A DNA stretch of 10,865 nucleotides from an uncultured Bacillota bacterium (GCA_937889705.1 CALBYO010000048.1:1-10865); one strand, 5' to 3'. Counted from the stretch's first letter, positions 1 to 6,583 are shown. Notes: a model not told the origin generated them from the sequence alone. Numbers and translations: made by a program.

Positions 1-656
1 CTATGATAATGCCTGGCGACCCAAAGCGTAGTCAGTATATCGCAAATAATTTTTTGACTGACGCAAAACTTGTAAACGATGTCCGCGGCGTAAAAGGCTA
101 CACAGGTTATTACAATGGGAAAAAAGTTTCCGTAATGGCCCACGGAATGGGCATGCCATCAATGGCGATTTATGCTCACGAATTGTTTAATTTTTATGGC
201 GTTGAAAACATCATCAGAATTGGTTCGTGCGGCGCTATTAACGAAAATGTTGGACTTAGAGATATTATTTTGGCAAGTCCAGTTGTAACAGAAAGCAATA
301 TAGGTAGAGTGTTTTCGGATAGCAAGAAAGTTGCATATCCAACAACTCAATTAGCAGAAAAAGTTATGCACACAGCAAAAGAAACTGGCATTGAAGTTAA
401 GCAAGGCATGGTTTTGTGTTCTGATTTGTTTTATGCAGAAGAACAAGACAGCGAAAAGTGGAAAAAACAGGGCGCTCTTGCTGTTGAAATGGAAAGTTAT
501 GTGCTTTATAAAATCGCACAAGAGTATAAGAAAAACGCAGTTTGCTTATTAACAGTTTCAGACCTGCTTTATAATAAAGAAAATCAACTGACCGCCGATG
601 AGCGTCAGAAATCGTTTGATGAAATGATAAAACTTGCACTTGATAGTGCAATATAA
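1..656 (+). CDS. deoD: Purine nucleoside phosphorylase, DeoD type (5' partial)
   Basis: Catalyses phosphorolysis of purine (deoxy)ribonucleosides to free base and (deoxy)ribose-1-phosphate, a cytosolic salvage reaction; bacterial DeoD enzymes are hexamers. The window cuts off the N-terminus. The visible frame opens at MIMPGDP, which in E. coli DeoD lies about 17 residues in, so only a short stretch is missing and the ATG at position 3 is probably internal. Visible family hallmarks are the phosphate-loop MPGDP, AHGMGMPS, the IRIGSCGAI segment, the substrate-binding VEMES, and TVSD followed by the ADERQ segment, which carry the catalytic Asp and Arg (Asp204/Arg217 in E. coli). The C-terminus ends naturally and is followed at once by a hairpin terminator, so this is the last gene of its transcript. 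Nothing looks damaged. Identification is by motif recall and is firm. Confidence 0.95.
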   Translation, partial: MIMPGDPKRSQYIANNFLTDAKLVNDVRGVKGYTGYYNGKKVSVMAHGMGMPSMAIYAHELFNFYGVENIIRIGSCGAINENVGLRDIILASPVVTESNIGRVFSDSKKVAYPTTQLAEKVMHTAKETGIEVKQGMVLCSDLFYAEEQDSEKWKKQGALAVEMESYVLYKIAQEYKKNAVCLLTVSDLLYNKENQLTADERQKSFDEMIKLALDSAI

Positions 657-661
657 AAATT

Positions 662-686
662 ATCCACTTGTTGAAAGTGGATTTTT
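662..686 (+). terminator. Rho-independent terminator after deoD
   Basis: A perfect 8-bp stem (ATCCACTT, 662-669, with AAGTGGAT, 675-682) and a 5-base loop run into a T5 tract. It begins 5 bases after the deoD stop and ends just before the trmD -35 box, so it separates the two transcripts. Confidence 0.85.
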
Positions 687-688
687 AT

Positions 689-716
689 TTGCAATTAATT
701 TGATTTGTTGTATTAT
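689..716 (+). promoter_or_regulatory. Predicted trmD promoter giving a leaderless transcript
   Basis: TTGCAA (689-694), a 16-bp spacer and TATTAT (711-716) form a plausible housekeeping-sigma promoter. The -10 box ends 6 bases before the trmD ATG at 723, so the expected start of transcription is the A of that ATG. No Shine-Dalgarno sequence lies in between. Confidence 0.6.
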
Positions 717-722
717 ATCTAC

Positions 723-1397
723 ATGAGAATAGACATTTTAACATTGTTTCCAGAAATGTTCAGTGCACTAAAAATGAGCATTTTGGGACGAGCAACAGAA
801 AGCGGAAAACTTGAAATCAATCTGATTAATATCAGAGATTTTTCCAAAGATAAACATAAAAAGTGTGACGATGAAATATATGGCGGCGGTGCTGGCATGC
901 TTATGATGGTGCAGCCAATATATGATGCTGTTATGAGTGTAAAAACTGAAAATAGCAAAATTTTTGTTTTTTCACCAAAGGGCGATATATTTAATCAAAA
1001 ATACGCTCAAAATATGAGCAATTTGGAACACATAATCTTAATTTGCGGACATTATGAAGGCATTGACGAAAGGGTTATTGAAATTTTCAATCCAACTTTG
1101 CTTTCAATGGGTGATTATATCTTAACTGGCGGCGAAATTCCAGCAATGCTTGTTGTGGACTGCGTTTCAAGGCTTTTAAATGATGTTATTTCCAAAGATA
1201 GTTTGAATGAAGAAAGTTTTACGAACGGACTTTTGGAATATCCTCAATACACTCGCCCAGCAGATTTTATGGGATATAAAGTTCCTGATGTGCTGCTATC
1301 TGGTAATCACGCAGAAATTGATAAATATAGAGCAAAATGCTCGATATTAGAAACAAAAAAATATAGACCAGACTTACTTGGGGGCGAAAATGAATAA
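723..1397 (+). CDS. trmD: tRNA (guanine37-N1)-methyltransferase TrmD
   Basis: SAM-dependent SPOUT-class enzyme that methylates G37 next to the anticodon and so prevents +1 frameshifting. The 224 residues match the usual bacterial length (about 230-250). The family start MRIDILTLFPEMF fixes the ATG at 723; in-frame TTGs upstream (705, 708) would add non-family residues. Visible motifs are YGGGAGMLM (53-61), the knot segment ICGHYEGIDERV (107-118), SMGDYILTGGE (128-138) and LLEYPQYTRPADF (170-182), then LLSGNHAEI. At the position of the E. coli catalytic Asp169 (TEDSF) this protein reads NEESF, a conservative Glu that I believe occurs in other Clostridia. There is no Shine-Dalgarno site; see the promoter. 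The gene overlaps rbgA by 8 bases, indicating co-transcription and probably translational coupling. Confidence 0.97.
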   Translation: MRIDILTLFPEMFSALKMSILGRATESGKLEINLINIRDFSKDKHKKCDDEIYGGGAGMLMMVQPIYDAVMSVKTENSKIFVFSPKGDIFNQKYAQNMSNLEHIILICGHYEGIDERVIEIFNPTLLSMGDYILTGGEIPAMLVVDCVSRLLNDVISKDSLNEESFTNGLLEYPQYTRPADFMGYKVPDVLLSGNHAEIDKYRAKCSILETKKYRPDLLGGENE

Positions 1398-2226
1398 AAT
1401 AAATTGGTTTCCAGGCCACATGAAAAAAGCGCTTGAAGAGATGCAAGCAGAAGTTAAAAATGTTGACGCTGTTATTTATGTTTTAGATGCGAGAGCACCA
1501 AAAGCGTGTTTAAATCCATCATTTGTTAGGATTATTGGAACAAAACCTATTTTATTTGTTCTAAATAAGTGCGATTTGGCTGACGAGGAAAAAGTTAAGG
1601 AATTCTCGCAAACTTTAAGAAGTGAAAATACAAAATGTCTTATGTTGAACTCAACGGCAAGTGGGGCACTCAATAAAGTTACAAATGCGTTGAATGAACT
1701 ATGTAAAAGTCAAATTGAAAGATTTAAAAACAAGGGCGTAAATTATTTTGTTCGCGCAATGGTTTTGGGCGTTCCAAATTCTGGAAAAAGTACACTTGTA
1801 AATAATTTATGTGGCTCGGCTAGGGCTGTAACTGGCAACAAACCTGGCGTAACAAAAGGCAAACAATGGGTTAAACTTTCAAATAATATTGAAATTTTAG
1901 ACACGCCTGGAACGCTTTGGCCAAATCTGGAAGTGGAAGAAACAGCGTTGCAACTTGCTTATATCGGTTCAATAAAAGACGATGTTTTGCAAATTGAAGA
2001 ACTTGTTTTGAGTTTAATTTCGGACTTGCAAAAGTTATATCCAAGTTTGCTTGAAGAAAAATATCAAATTGAAGATTTACAAAACAAAACTCCAATAGAA
2101 CTTTTAGATGAAATCGCCGAAAAGAAAAAATGTTTGCTTAAAGGCGGTGAGATAGACTACGAAAGAGCCGCGAAAGCAATTTTGGACGATTTTAGAAAAA
2201 ACAGAATTGGAAAAATAACTTTTTAG
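1390..2226 (+). CDS. rbgA: Ribosome biogenesis GTPase RbgA (YlqF)
   Basis: Circularly permuted GTPase that acts late in 50S subunit assembly in Bacillota. The 278 residues match the B. subtilis protein (282). Motifs appear in the permuted order expected: the N-terminal NWFPGHMKKA (5-14), G4 NKCD (59-62), a G5-like STASG (88-92), the G1 P-loop GVPNSGKST (127-135), the G2 Thr in KPGVTKG (151-157) and G3 DTPG (171-174). An alpha-helical C-terminal domain follows, ending in a YERAAKAILDDFR segment. The ATG at 1390 sits inside the end of trmD. A G5 run at 1380-1384 is the only ribosome-site candidate, so coupling to trmD translation is likely. An in-frame TTG at 1378 is rejected because it precedes that G run and the conserved MNKINWFPGH start. 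The gene's stop lies within the ribosome site of yraN. Confidence 0.96.
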   Translation: MNKINWFPGHMKKALEEMQAEVKNVDAVIYVLDARAPKACLNPSFVRIIGTKPILFVLNKCDLADEEKVKEFSQTLRSENTKCLMLNSTASGALNKVTNALNELCKSQIERFKNKGVNYFVRAMVLGVPNSGKSTLVNNLCGSARAVTGNKPGVTKGKQWVKLSNNIEILDTPGTLWPNLEVEETALQLAYIGSIKDDVLQIEELVLSLISDLQKLYPSLLEEKYQIEDLQNKTPIELLDEIAEKKKCLLKGGEIDYERAAKAILDDFRKNRIGKITF

Positions 2227-2234
2227 GGGTAATT

Positions 2235-2579
2235 TTGAAACAATTTAATTTTATTAAAGGTAGAAAAAACGAAGCACTTGCAGAAAAATATCTCAAAAAG
2301 AAAGGATATAAAATAATTGAGCGAAATTATTCCAATCATATAGGCGAAATAGATTTAATTGCAACCGATAAAGATATTTTGGTGTTCGTTGAAGTGAAAT
2401 TTAGACAAACAGATAAATTTGGTTTGCCTAGGGAAGCGGTTGGAATTTATAAGCAAAATCATATTAAAAAAGCCGCCACATTATATCTTCAACAAAATCA
2501 TTTGTTTGACAAACAAATTCGCTTTGATGTTGTGGATATTTTGGGTGACGAAATAACACATATAGAAAACGCTTTTTAA
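2235..2579 (+). CDS. yraN: YraN/UPF0102 family nuclease-fold protein
   Basis: Small conserved protein of the restriction-endonuclease-like fold. Its role is poorly defined; it is often found beside translation and RNase HII genes. The 114 residues are the normal family length. The diagnostic features are the N-terminal GRKNEALAEKYLKKKGY (9-25), GEIDLIA with Asp40 (37-43), and FVEVKFR with Glu53 and Lys55 (51-57), which together form a PD-(D/E)xK-type site, followed by RFDVVDI. The start is TTG at 2235. It is supported by AGGGG (2225-2229), which overlaps the rbgA stop and lies 5 bases upstream, and the family-like sequence begins only there. It is the third gene of the trmD operon. No convincing hairpin follows it, so read-through into rplS is possible. 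Confidence 0.9.
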   Translation: MKQFNFIKGRKNEALAEKYLKKKGYKIIERNYSNHIGEIDLIATDKDILVFVEVKFRQTDKFGLPREAVGIYKQNHIKKAATLYLQQNHLFDKQIRFDVVDILGDEITHIENAF

Positions 2580-2613
2580 TTTAAAAAAAGTTAAAAAACT
2601 TTGCCAAAAACAC

Positions 2614-2642
2614 TTGCAATGTGACGCAATATATGATATATT
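2614..2642 (+). promoter_or_regulatory. rplS promoter with extended -10
   Basis: TTGCAA (2614-2619), a 17-bp spacer and TATATT (2637-2642) are preceded by TGA, an extended -10 TGn element (2634-2636). A-rich sequence just upstream (2582-2600) could act as an UP element. The predicted transcription start is near 2649, leaving a leader of about 67 bases. rplS therefore has its own promoter as well as any read-through from the trmD operon. Confidence 0.7.
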
Positions 2643-2648
2643 ATCGTC

Positions 2649-2715
2649 AGACTTCGGGTGTTCCGCTGTCTTTTTTGTCGGATAAGAACGCTTAGTAATA
2701 TAGGAGGAATAAGTC
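2649..2715 (+). promoter_or_regulatory. Candidate L19 (rplS) mRNA leader
   Basis: Starting at the predicted transcription start is a hairpin: AGAC (2649-2652) pairs with GTCT (2668-2671), a symmetric UU/CU internal loop follows, then CGG (2655-2657) pairs with CCG (2663-2665) around a GUGUU loop. A T6 run follows (2671-2676). A competing pairing is visible, TCCG (2662-2665) with CGGA (2679-2682), which would break the upper stem. Known biology: Rfam describes a structured L19 leader upstream of rplS in Bacillota, proposed to be autoregulatory. That this element is a member is inferred from position, size and the GGTGTTCCGCTG core, and was not checked against the covariance model. AGGAGG (2702-2707) lies 8 bases before the ATG. 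Confidence 0.55.
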
Positions 2716-3057
2716 ATGAATATGGTAGACATCATTGAAAGCGAAAACTTAAAAAAAGATGTTCCAGAATTTAATATTGGAGACACTGTTAAAGTTTTTG
2801 TAAAAATCAAAGAAGGTGACAAAGAAAGAATTCAAGCATACGAAGGTGTTGTTATTGCTAGAAAAAATGGCAGTGTTAGAGAAACTTTCACAGTTAGAAG
2901 AATTTCTTATGGCGTTGGAGTTGAAAGAACATTCCCAATTCATTCACCACTTATCGACCATGTTGAAGTTACAAGACAAGGTAAAACAAGACGTGCAAAA
3001 TTGTATTACATTCGTAACCTCACAGGCAAGGCTGCAAAAGTTAAACAAGCAGAATAA
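2716..3057 (+). CDS. rplS: 50S ribosomal protein L19
   Basis: L19 lies at the 30S-50S interface of the large subunit. The 113 residues are typical (about 115). Family signatures are FNIGDTVKVFVKIKEGDKER (19-38), IQAYEGVVIARKNGS (39-53), the run from ETFTVRRISYGVGVE through RTFPIHSP (56-78), and the basic C-terminal RRAKLYYIRNLTGKAAKVK. The ATG at 2716 is set by a perfect AGGAGG at 2702-2707; an in-frame ATG at 2722 is too far from it to be favoured. In many Bacillota rplS directly follows trmD. Here rbgA and yraN intervene and rplS has its own promoter and leader, so it can be controlled separately. A strong terminator follows the stop by 3 bases. Confidence 0.98.
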   Translation: MNMVDIIESENLKKDVPEFNIGDTVKVFVKIKEGDKERIQAYEGVVIARKNGSVRETFTVRRISYGVGVERTFPIHSPLIDHVEVTRQGKTRRAKLYYIRNLTGKAAKVKQAE

Positions 3058-3060
3058 TAG

Positions 3061-3088
3061 AAATCCAAGCAAACGCTTGGATTTTTTT
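3061..3088 (+). terminator. Strong rplS terminator
   Basis: A 10-bp perfect stem (AAATCCAAGC, 3061-3070, with GCTTGGATTT, 3075-3084), a 4-base loop AAAC and a T7 tract (3082-3088) follow rplS directly. Confidence 0.93.
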
Positions 3089-3113
3089 ATGCTTAATTTA
3101 AAATGGTTTAAAT

Positions 3114-3141
3114 AAAAAAACTGCAAAATTGCAGTTTTTTT
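3114..3141. terminator. Bidirectional terminator between convergent genes
   Basis: A7 - CTGCA - AAAT - TGCAG - T7 is nearly symmetric, so it presents a hairpin plus U tract on both strands. It backs up the rplS terminator on the plus strand. On the minus strand it ends the transcript of the 284-residue gene, whose stop codon is 2 bases away. Confidence 0.85.
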
Positions 3142-3142
3142 G

Positions 3143-3997
3143 TTAATTATCTTGATTTTGATTTTTCTTTTGACTGTTTTCTAAACACATTTGGTTAATT
3201 TTGTCTGAAACGGACATTTCTTGGTCAATATAATAATCTAGTTGATTATTTGTTGCTTTGTTGATTGCTTTTAAAGCATATTCAACTTGCCTTGTATCTT
3301 TGATTTGTTCTTCAAAAGGAAGTTCTACATAAGAAACAAAATTTTCAATTCCCCAAATATTGTTTAATCTTTCTTTTGTAGTTATGTTAAGTAAATTTTT
3401 AAGCAACATTGATGGATCTTTCATTCCTCCGACTTCGCCTTTTATGTATTTTACATCGTCGTTAGAAAGTGTTCCATTCATATATGCAACATCTGTATCA
3501 ATTCCGAACTCGCCAGCAATTTGTCTTGCAACCCACCATTTGTGAATTGAAATGCTTATTGCAGGTAAATAACGAGAAATTGATAAGTTTGCTTCTTCGC
3601 AATTATTAAGATGGTCTAAAACTACTTTTGCTGCTTCTAAATTTTCTTGTTTCCAAGATGGAGGAAGAAAATCCCAACCTTTGATAGCACTATCAACAAA
3701 ATATTTTGATTTTCCGTCTTCTGAAATTTCTCTTTTATACAAAGGATTTCCGTTTTTATCTGTATTTACGCTGTAACCTTCTTCATTAAATTGAATATTT
3801 TCGAAAAATTCTTTATCAAGGCTTGCATTTTTACTTGCTCTAAATCTTCCGTGGTCTGCGCCATCTGTTTCAAGACCAAATTTGCCTTCAATTGTGTCTT
3901 TATACCAGCCTTCATAATGAAAACTATAAGCAATGTGGTTTAAAAGTGCTTCCTCAGAAATTTTTCCTTTTTCAATTAGTTCTTTTAATTTCTCCAT
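3143..3997 (-). CDS. Conserved-looking protein of unknown function, 284 aa
   Basis: I do not recognise this protein. It is a soluble-looking 284-residue chain with no signal peptide or membrane segment. It is rich in Asp, Glu, Asn and Lys and has several Trp. Landmarks are HYEGWYKD (27-34), ADHGRFRASKNASL (47-60), GWDFLPPSWKQENLEAAKVV (107-126), HKWWVARQIAGEFGI (152-166) and an Asn/Gln/Lys-rich tail. The LPPSWKQENLEAA stretch faintly recalls the RyR-type domains of some bacterial and phage proteins, but this is too weak to assign. The ATG at 3997 has an AAAGGAG ribosome site 7-8 bases upstream. It is transcribed from a perfect-consensus promoter just after yigZ and ends at a bidirectional terminator, so it is a single-gene unit. 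Coding is convincing from its length, start signals and flanking signals; function is open. Confidence 0.85.
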   Translation of the reverse strand: MEKLKELIEKGKISEEALLNHIAYSFHYEGWYKDTIEGKFGLETDGADHGRFRASKNASLDKEFFENIQFNEEGYSVNTDKNGNPLYKREISEDGKSKYFVDSAIKGWDFLPPSWKQENLEAAKVVLDHLNNCEEANLSISRYLPAISISIHKWWVARQIAGEFGIDTDVAYMNGTLSNDDVKYIKGEVGGMKDPSMLLKNLLNITTKERLNNIWGIENFVSYVELPFEEQIKDTRQVEYALKAINKATNNQLDYYIDQEMSVSDKINQMCLENSQKKNQNQDN

Positions 3998-4027
3998 AAT
4001 TATCTCCTTTTTTTATTTTACAATTAT

Positions 4028-4056
4028 ATTATATAACATATTTAGATGTGTGTCAA
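4028..4056 (-). promoter_or_regulatory. Perfect-consensus sigma-A promoter
   Basis: On the minus strand, TTGACA (4056-4051), a 17-bp spacer (4050-4034) and TATAAT (4033-4028) match the housekeeping consensus at all 12 positions with ideal spacing. The predicted start near 4021 gives a leader of about 24 bases before the ATG at 3997, which contains AAAGGAG. It should drive the 284-residue gene strongly. Confidence 0.88.
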
Positions 4057-4059
4057 GAC

Positions 4060-4398
4060 CTACTCTTTGACGGTTTCGCTTGCGGTTTTGGAGTAGGCAC
4101 GAACAAGTCCGCCAGCACCAAGTTTTATGCCACCGAAATATCTTATAACAACTAGCAAACAATTTTGCTTATCTTGTTTTTGCAAAACATTCAAAATTGG
4201 TTTGCCTGCTGTTCCAGACGGCTCGCCATCATCAAACGCCTTTTCACTAAAAGGGTGTAAAATTCGATAAGCATAACAAATGTGTGTTGCTTTTTTATGT
4301 TCTTTTTTTAGTTCTTGCAAAATATTGGAGATTTCTTCCTGCGAAGAAACATCGAAAAGTTGTCCAATAAATTTTGATTTCTTAATTTCAATTATCAT
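4060..4398 (-). CDS. yigZ: YigZ/IMPACT N-terminal domain protein (short form)
   Basis: Member of the UPF0029/IMPACT family, related to eukaryotic IMPACT, a regulator of GCN2; the bacterial role is unsettled. The signature blocks are clear: ATHICYAYRI (37-46), DDGEPSGTAGKPIL (56-69) and RYFGGIKLGAGGLVRAYSK (86-104). Typical bacterial YigZ/YvyE proteins have about 205-217 residues, with a second C-terminal ferredoxin-like domain (DUF1949). This one is 112 residues and stops at TAG right after the first domain. The sequence past the stop reads only a few codons before another stop, so the second domain is absent rather than shifted out of frame. It also lacks about 14 N-terminal residues of YvyE. 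The ATG at 4398 is the first start available, since an in-frame TAA lies 4 codons upstream. It has no Shine-Dalgarno and appears leaderless. Divergent from alaS. Confidence 0.88.
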   Translation of the reverse strand: MIIEIKKSKFIGQLFDVSSQEEISNILQELKKEHKKATHICYAYRILHPFSEKAFDDGEPSGTAGKPILNVLQKQDKQNCLLVVIRYFGGIKLGAGGLVRAYSKTASETVKE

Positions 4399-4404
4399 AT
4401 TTAC

Positions 4405-4432
4405 ATATTAACATATTTTAAAAAATTGTTAA
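4405..4432 (-). promoter_or_regulatory. Predicted yigZ promoter giving a leaderless transcript
   Basis: On the minus strand, TTAACA (4432-4427) and a 16-bp spacer precede TAATAT (4410-4405), with an extended -10 TGT at 4413-4411. Six bases (GTAAAT) separate the -10 box from the yigZ ATG, so transcription should start at or next to the start codon. Confidence 0.5.
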
Positions 4433-4448
4433 AATTAATAAATACAAT

Positions 4449-4478
4449 TTGACAATTATATGTAAAAAGTGATAAACT
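4449..4478 (+). promoter_or_regulatory. alaS promoter
   Basis: A consensus TTGACA (4449-4454), an 18-bp spacer and TAAACT (4473-4478) are preceded by an extended -10 TGA (4470-4472). Transcription should start near 4485. This leaves about 15 bases of leader, which includes the AAAGGA site at 4488-4493. It lies back-to-back with the yigZ promoter. Confidence 0.68.
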
Positions 4479-4499
4479 TTGGCAGTTAAAGGAAAGAGT

Positions 4500-6326
4500 A
4501 TGATTACAAGTAAAGAATTAAGAAAAAAATGGTTAGATTTTTATGAAAAACGCGGACATGTTAATATTGGTGCGGTTTCGCTTTTGGGCGATGGCACAAC
4601 AGGTGTTATGTTCAATGTTGCTGGTATGCAACCTTTGATGCCTTATCTGCTCGGTAAAAAACACCCAGCAGGTAAAAGACTTTGCAATGTTCAAGGCTGC
4701 ATCAGAACAATAGATATTGACGATATCGGCGATTCATCTCACTGCTCATTCTTTGAAATGATGGGAAATTGGAGTTTGGGAGATTATTTTAAAAAGGAAA
4801 AAACCGCTTGGTCGTTTGAATTTTTAACAAAAGAACTTGGATTTGATAAAAATAAAATCTGCGCAACAGTTTTTGCTGGTGATGAAAATGCTCCAAGAGA
4901 TGAAGAAACAGCAAGGCTTTTGCAAGAAGTTGGCGTTAAAAAAGAAAATATTTTTTATCTTCCAAAGTCAGATAACTGGTGGGAACTTGAAGGCACAGTT
5001 GGAACACCATGTGGACCAGATAACGAATGGTTCTATCCAAGGCACGATAACCCTTGCAGCGAACATTGCGATGTAACTTGCGATTGTGGTCGCTGGGTTG
5101 AAATTGGCAACGATGTTTATATGCAATACAAAAAACTTGAAGGCAATAAATATGTTGAACTTGAAAACAAAAATGTTGACACAGGTTTTGGCTTTGAAAG
5201 GCTTTTGATGTATGTAAATGGCCTTACAGATATGTATAAAACTGACTTATTCAAAGATGTTATTGAATATTTGCAACAAGAAAGTCAAATTGATTACGAA
5301 AGAAATGCAGAAGCAAGAAAAGCGATGAGAATTATTGCTGACCACATCAGAACATCAGTAATGCTTATTGGCGATAAAAATGGTATTGTTCCATCAAATG
5401 TTGGTGCAGGATACATTTTAAGAAGATTGATGCGTAGAGCAATCAGATACGCAAGGCAACTTAATTTGAGTGAAGAAAGTTTAAATAATGTTGCTAAAAT
5501 ATATATAGAAAAAGTGTATAACGAAGCATATCCATTGTTACTAGAAAAAGAAGAATACATTTTGAGCGAAATTTCAAAAGAAGTTGCAAAATTCTCAAAA
5601 GTTGTTGATGACGGTATCAAAGAATTTGAAAAAGTTATTTCTGGGCTAGAAAGGAAAAATCAGTTCATGGCTCAAAAAGATCCAAACTTTGTGGAAGATA
5701 AAACAATAACTGGCAAAGCAGCATTTAGATTGTATGACACTTTTGGTTTCCCAATAGAAATGACAAAAGAACTTGCAAGAGAAAAGGGCTATGTTGTTGA
5801 CGAAAAAGGTTTTAACGAAGCGTTTAAACATCACCAAGAAGTTTCAAAACAAAGTGAAAAAGGTGAGTTTAAGGGCGGACTTGCAGACAGTTCTTATGAA
5901 TGTACAAGATTGCACACAGCAACCCATTTACTTTTGGCAGCGCTTAGAAAAATGTTTGGTAATGATGTTCATCAATGCGGATCAAACATCACACCAGAGC
6001 GTTTGAGATTTGATTTCAATATTGACAGAAAACTCACACCAGAAGAACTTGCAGCGATTGAAAACGAAGTTAACAACAATATTAAAAAGGCAATAGATGT
6101 TGAGTTCTACGAACTACCAATTGAAAAAGCAAAAGAAATGGGCGCAACTGGAATATTTGATGACAAATATGGTGAAGTTGTAAAAGTTTATAAAATTGGC
6201 GATGTAAGCATAGAAATGTGCGGTGGCCCACATGTTAAAAACACATCAGAACTTAACAAATTTAAAATTGTTAAGGAAGAAAGTTCTTCGGCAGGCGTTA
6301 GAAGAATTAAAGCGGTTTTAGAATAA
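4500..6326 (+). CDS. alaS: Alanine--tRNA ligase, compact form lacking C-Ala
   Basis: Class II synthetase charging tRNA-Ala, with a hydrolytic editing site. At 608 residues it is far shorter than the usual 870 or so. The catalytic domain is complete: VAGMQPLMPYLLG (40-52), HCSFFEMMGNWSLGDYF (81-97), DTGFGFERL (227-235). The helical tRNA-recognition region GYILRRLMRRAIRYARQLN (304-322) follows, then RLYDTFGFP (410-418). The editing-site metal ligands HTATH (472-476) and CGGPH (574-578) are present. Two parts are absent: the roughly 100-residue beta-rich segment normally between the helical and editing regions, and everything after AGVRRIKAVLE, i.e. the coiled-coil and C-Ala domain. A Cys cluster (C186, C190, C194, C196) precedes GRWVEIGNDVYMQY. 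From memory, this architecture resembles AlaRS of Candidate Phyla Radiation bacteria. The ATG at 4500 is chosen over a TTG at 4479 because AAAGGA (4488-4493) lies 6 bases upstream. Confidence 0.96.
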   Translation: MITSKELRKKWLDFYEKRGHVNIGAVSLLGDGTTGVMFNVAGMQPLMPYLLGKKHPAGKRLCNVQGCIRTIDIDDIGDSSHCSFFEMMGNWSLGDYFKKEKTAWSFEFLTKELGFDKNKICATVFAGDENAPRDEETARLLQEVGVKKENIFYLPKSDNWWELEGTVGTPCGPDNEWFYPRHDNPCSEHCDVTCDCGRWVEIGNDVYMQYKKLEGNKYVELENKNVDTGFGFERLLMYVNGLTDMYKTDLFKDVIEYLQQESQIDYERNAEARKAMRIIADHIRTSVMLIGDKNGIVPSNVGAGYILRRLMRRAIRYARQLNLSEESLNNVAKIYIEKVYNEAYPLLLEKEEYILSEISKEVAKFSKVVDDGIKEFEKVISGLERKNQFMAQKDPNFVEDKTITGKAAFRLYDTFGFPIEMTKELAREKGYVVDEKGFNEAFKHHQEVSKQSEKGEFKGGLADSSYECTRLHTATHLLLAALRKMFGNDVHQCGSNITPERLRFDFNIDRKLTPEELAAIENEVNNNIKKAIDVEFYELPIEKAKEMGATGIFDDKYGEVVKVYKIGDVSIEMCGGPHVKNTSELNKFKIVKEESSSAGVRRIKAVLE

Positions 6327-6370
6327 AAATTTAAAATTTCAAGAAAATATATAAAAAAGAAGGTAAAAAT

Positions 6371-6568
6371 ATGAAAAAATTCACAAAAAATTCAACTATT
6401 GGCGATGTTTTAGATGTAAACGAAGATAACGCAGTTATTTTGCAAGGTTTTGGAATGCACTGCTTTGGTTGCCCAATGAGCCAAATGGAAACACTTGAAG
6501 AAGCAAGCGAAGTTCACGGATTTGACCTCAACTTGCTTTTAGAAAAATTGAATAATCAAAACAAATAA
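6371..6568 (+). CDS. DUF1858 redox-disulfide domain protein
   Basis: A 65-residue protein made of a single DUF1858 domain, the family called hybrid-cluster-protein-associated redox disulfide domain. The motif HCFGCPMSQMETLEEASEVH (30-49) carries the CxxC pair Cys31/Cys34 and the acidic helix typical of the family. The N-terminal TIGDVLDV and the Gly-rich turn GFGMHC also match. A role in thiol redox or metal-cluster handling is inferred from the family, whose members are poorly characterised. AGAAGG (6359-6364) lies 6 bases before the ATG. It follows alaS by 44 bases with no terminator between, so it is probably co-transcribed with alaS, and it ends at a strong hairpin. The next gene encodes a ferritin-like protein, suggesting a small redox/iron group. 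Confidence 0.93.
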   Translation: MKKFTKNSTIGDVLDVNEDNAVILQGFGMHCFGCPMSQMETLEEASEVHGFDLNLLLEKLNNQNK

Positions 6569-6583
6569 GCCAATATCTCTCTT

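Noticed and set aside
2481..2822. Minus-strand open frame spanning the yraN-rplS gap
   Set aside because: It runs antisense to the end of yraN, the rplS promoter and leader and the start of rplS, with no start signals and no recognisable product.
2816..3115. A 99-codon open frame overlapping rplS on the same strand
   Set aside because: It lies in another frame of a certain ribosomal protein gene, runs through the terminator and has no ribosome site of its own.
4479..4499. Earlier TTG start for alaS
   Set aside because: It sits at the end of the -10 region, upstream of the predicted transcription start and of the AAAGGA site. The ATG at 4500 fits both signals and the family.
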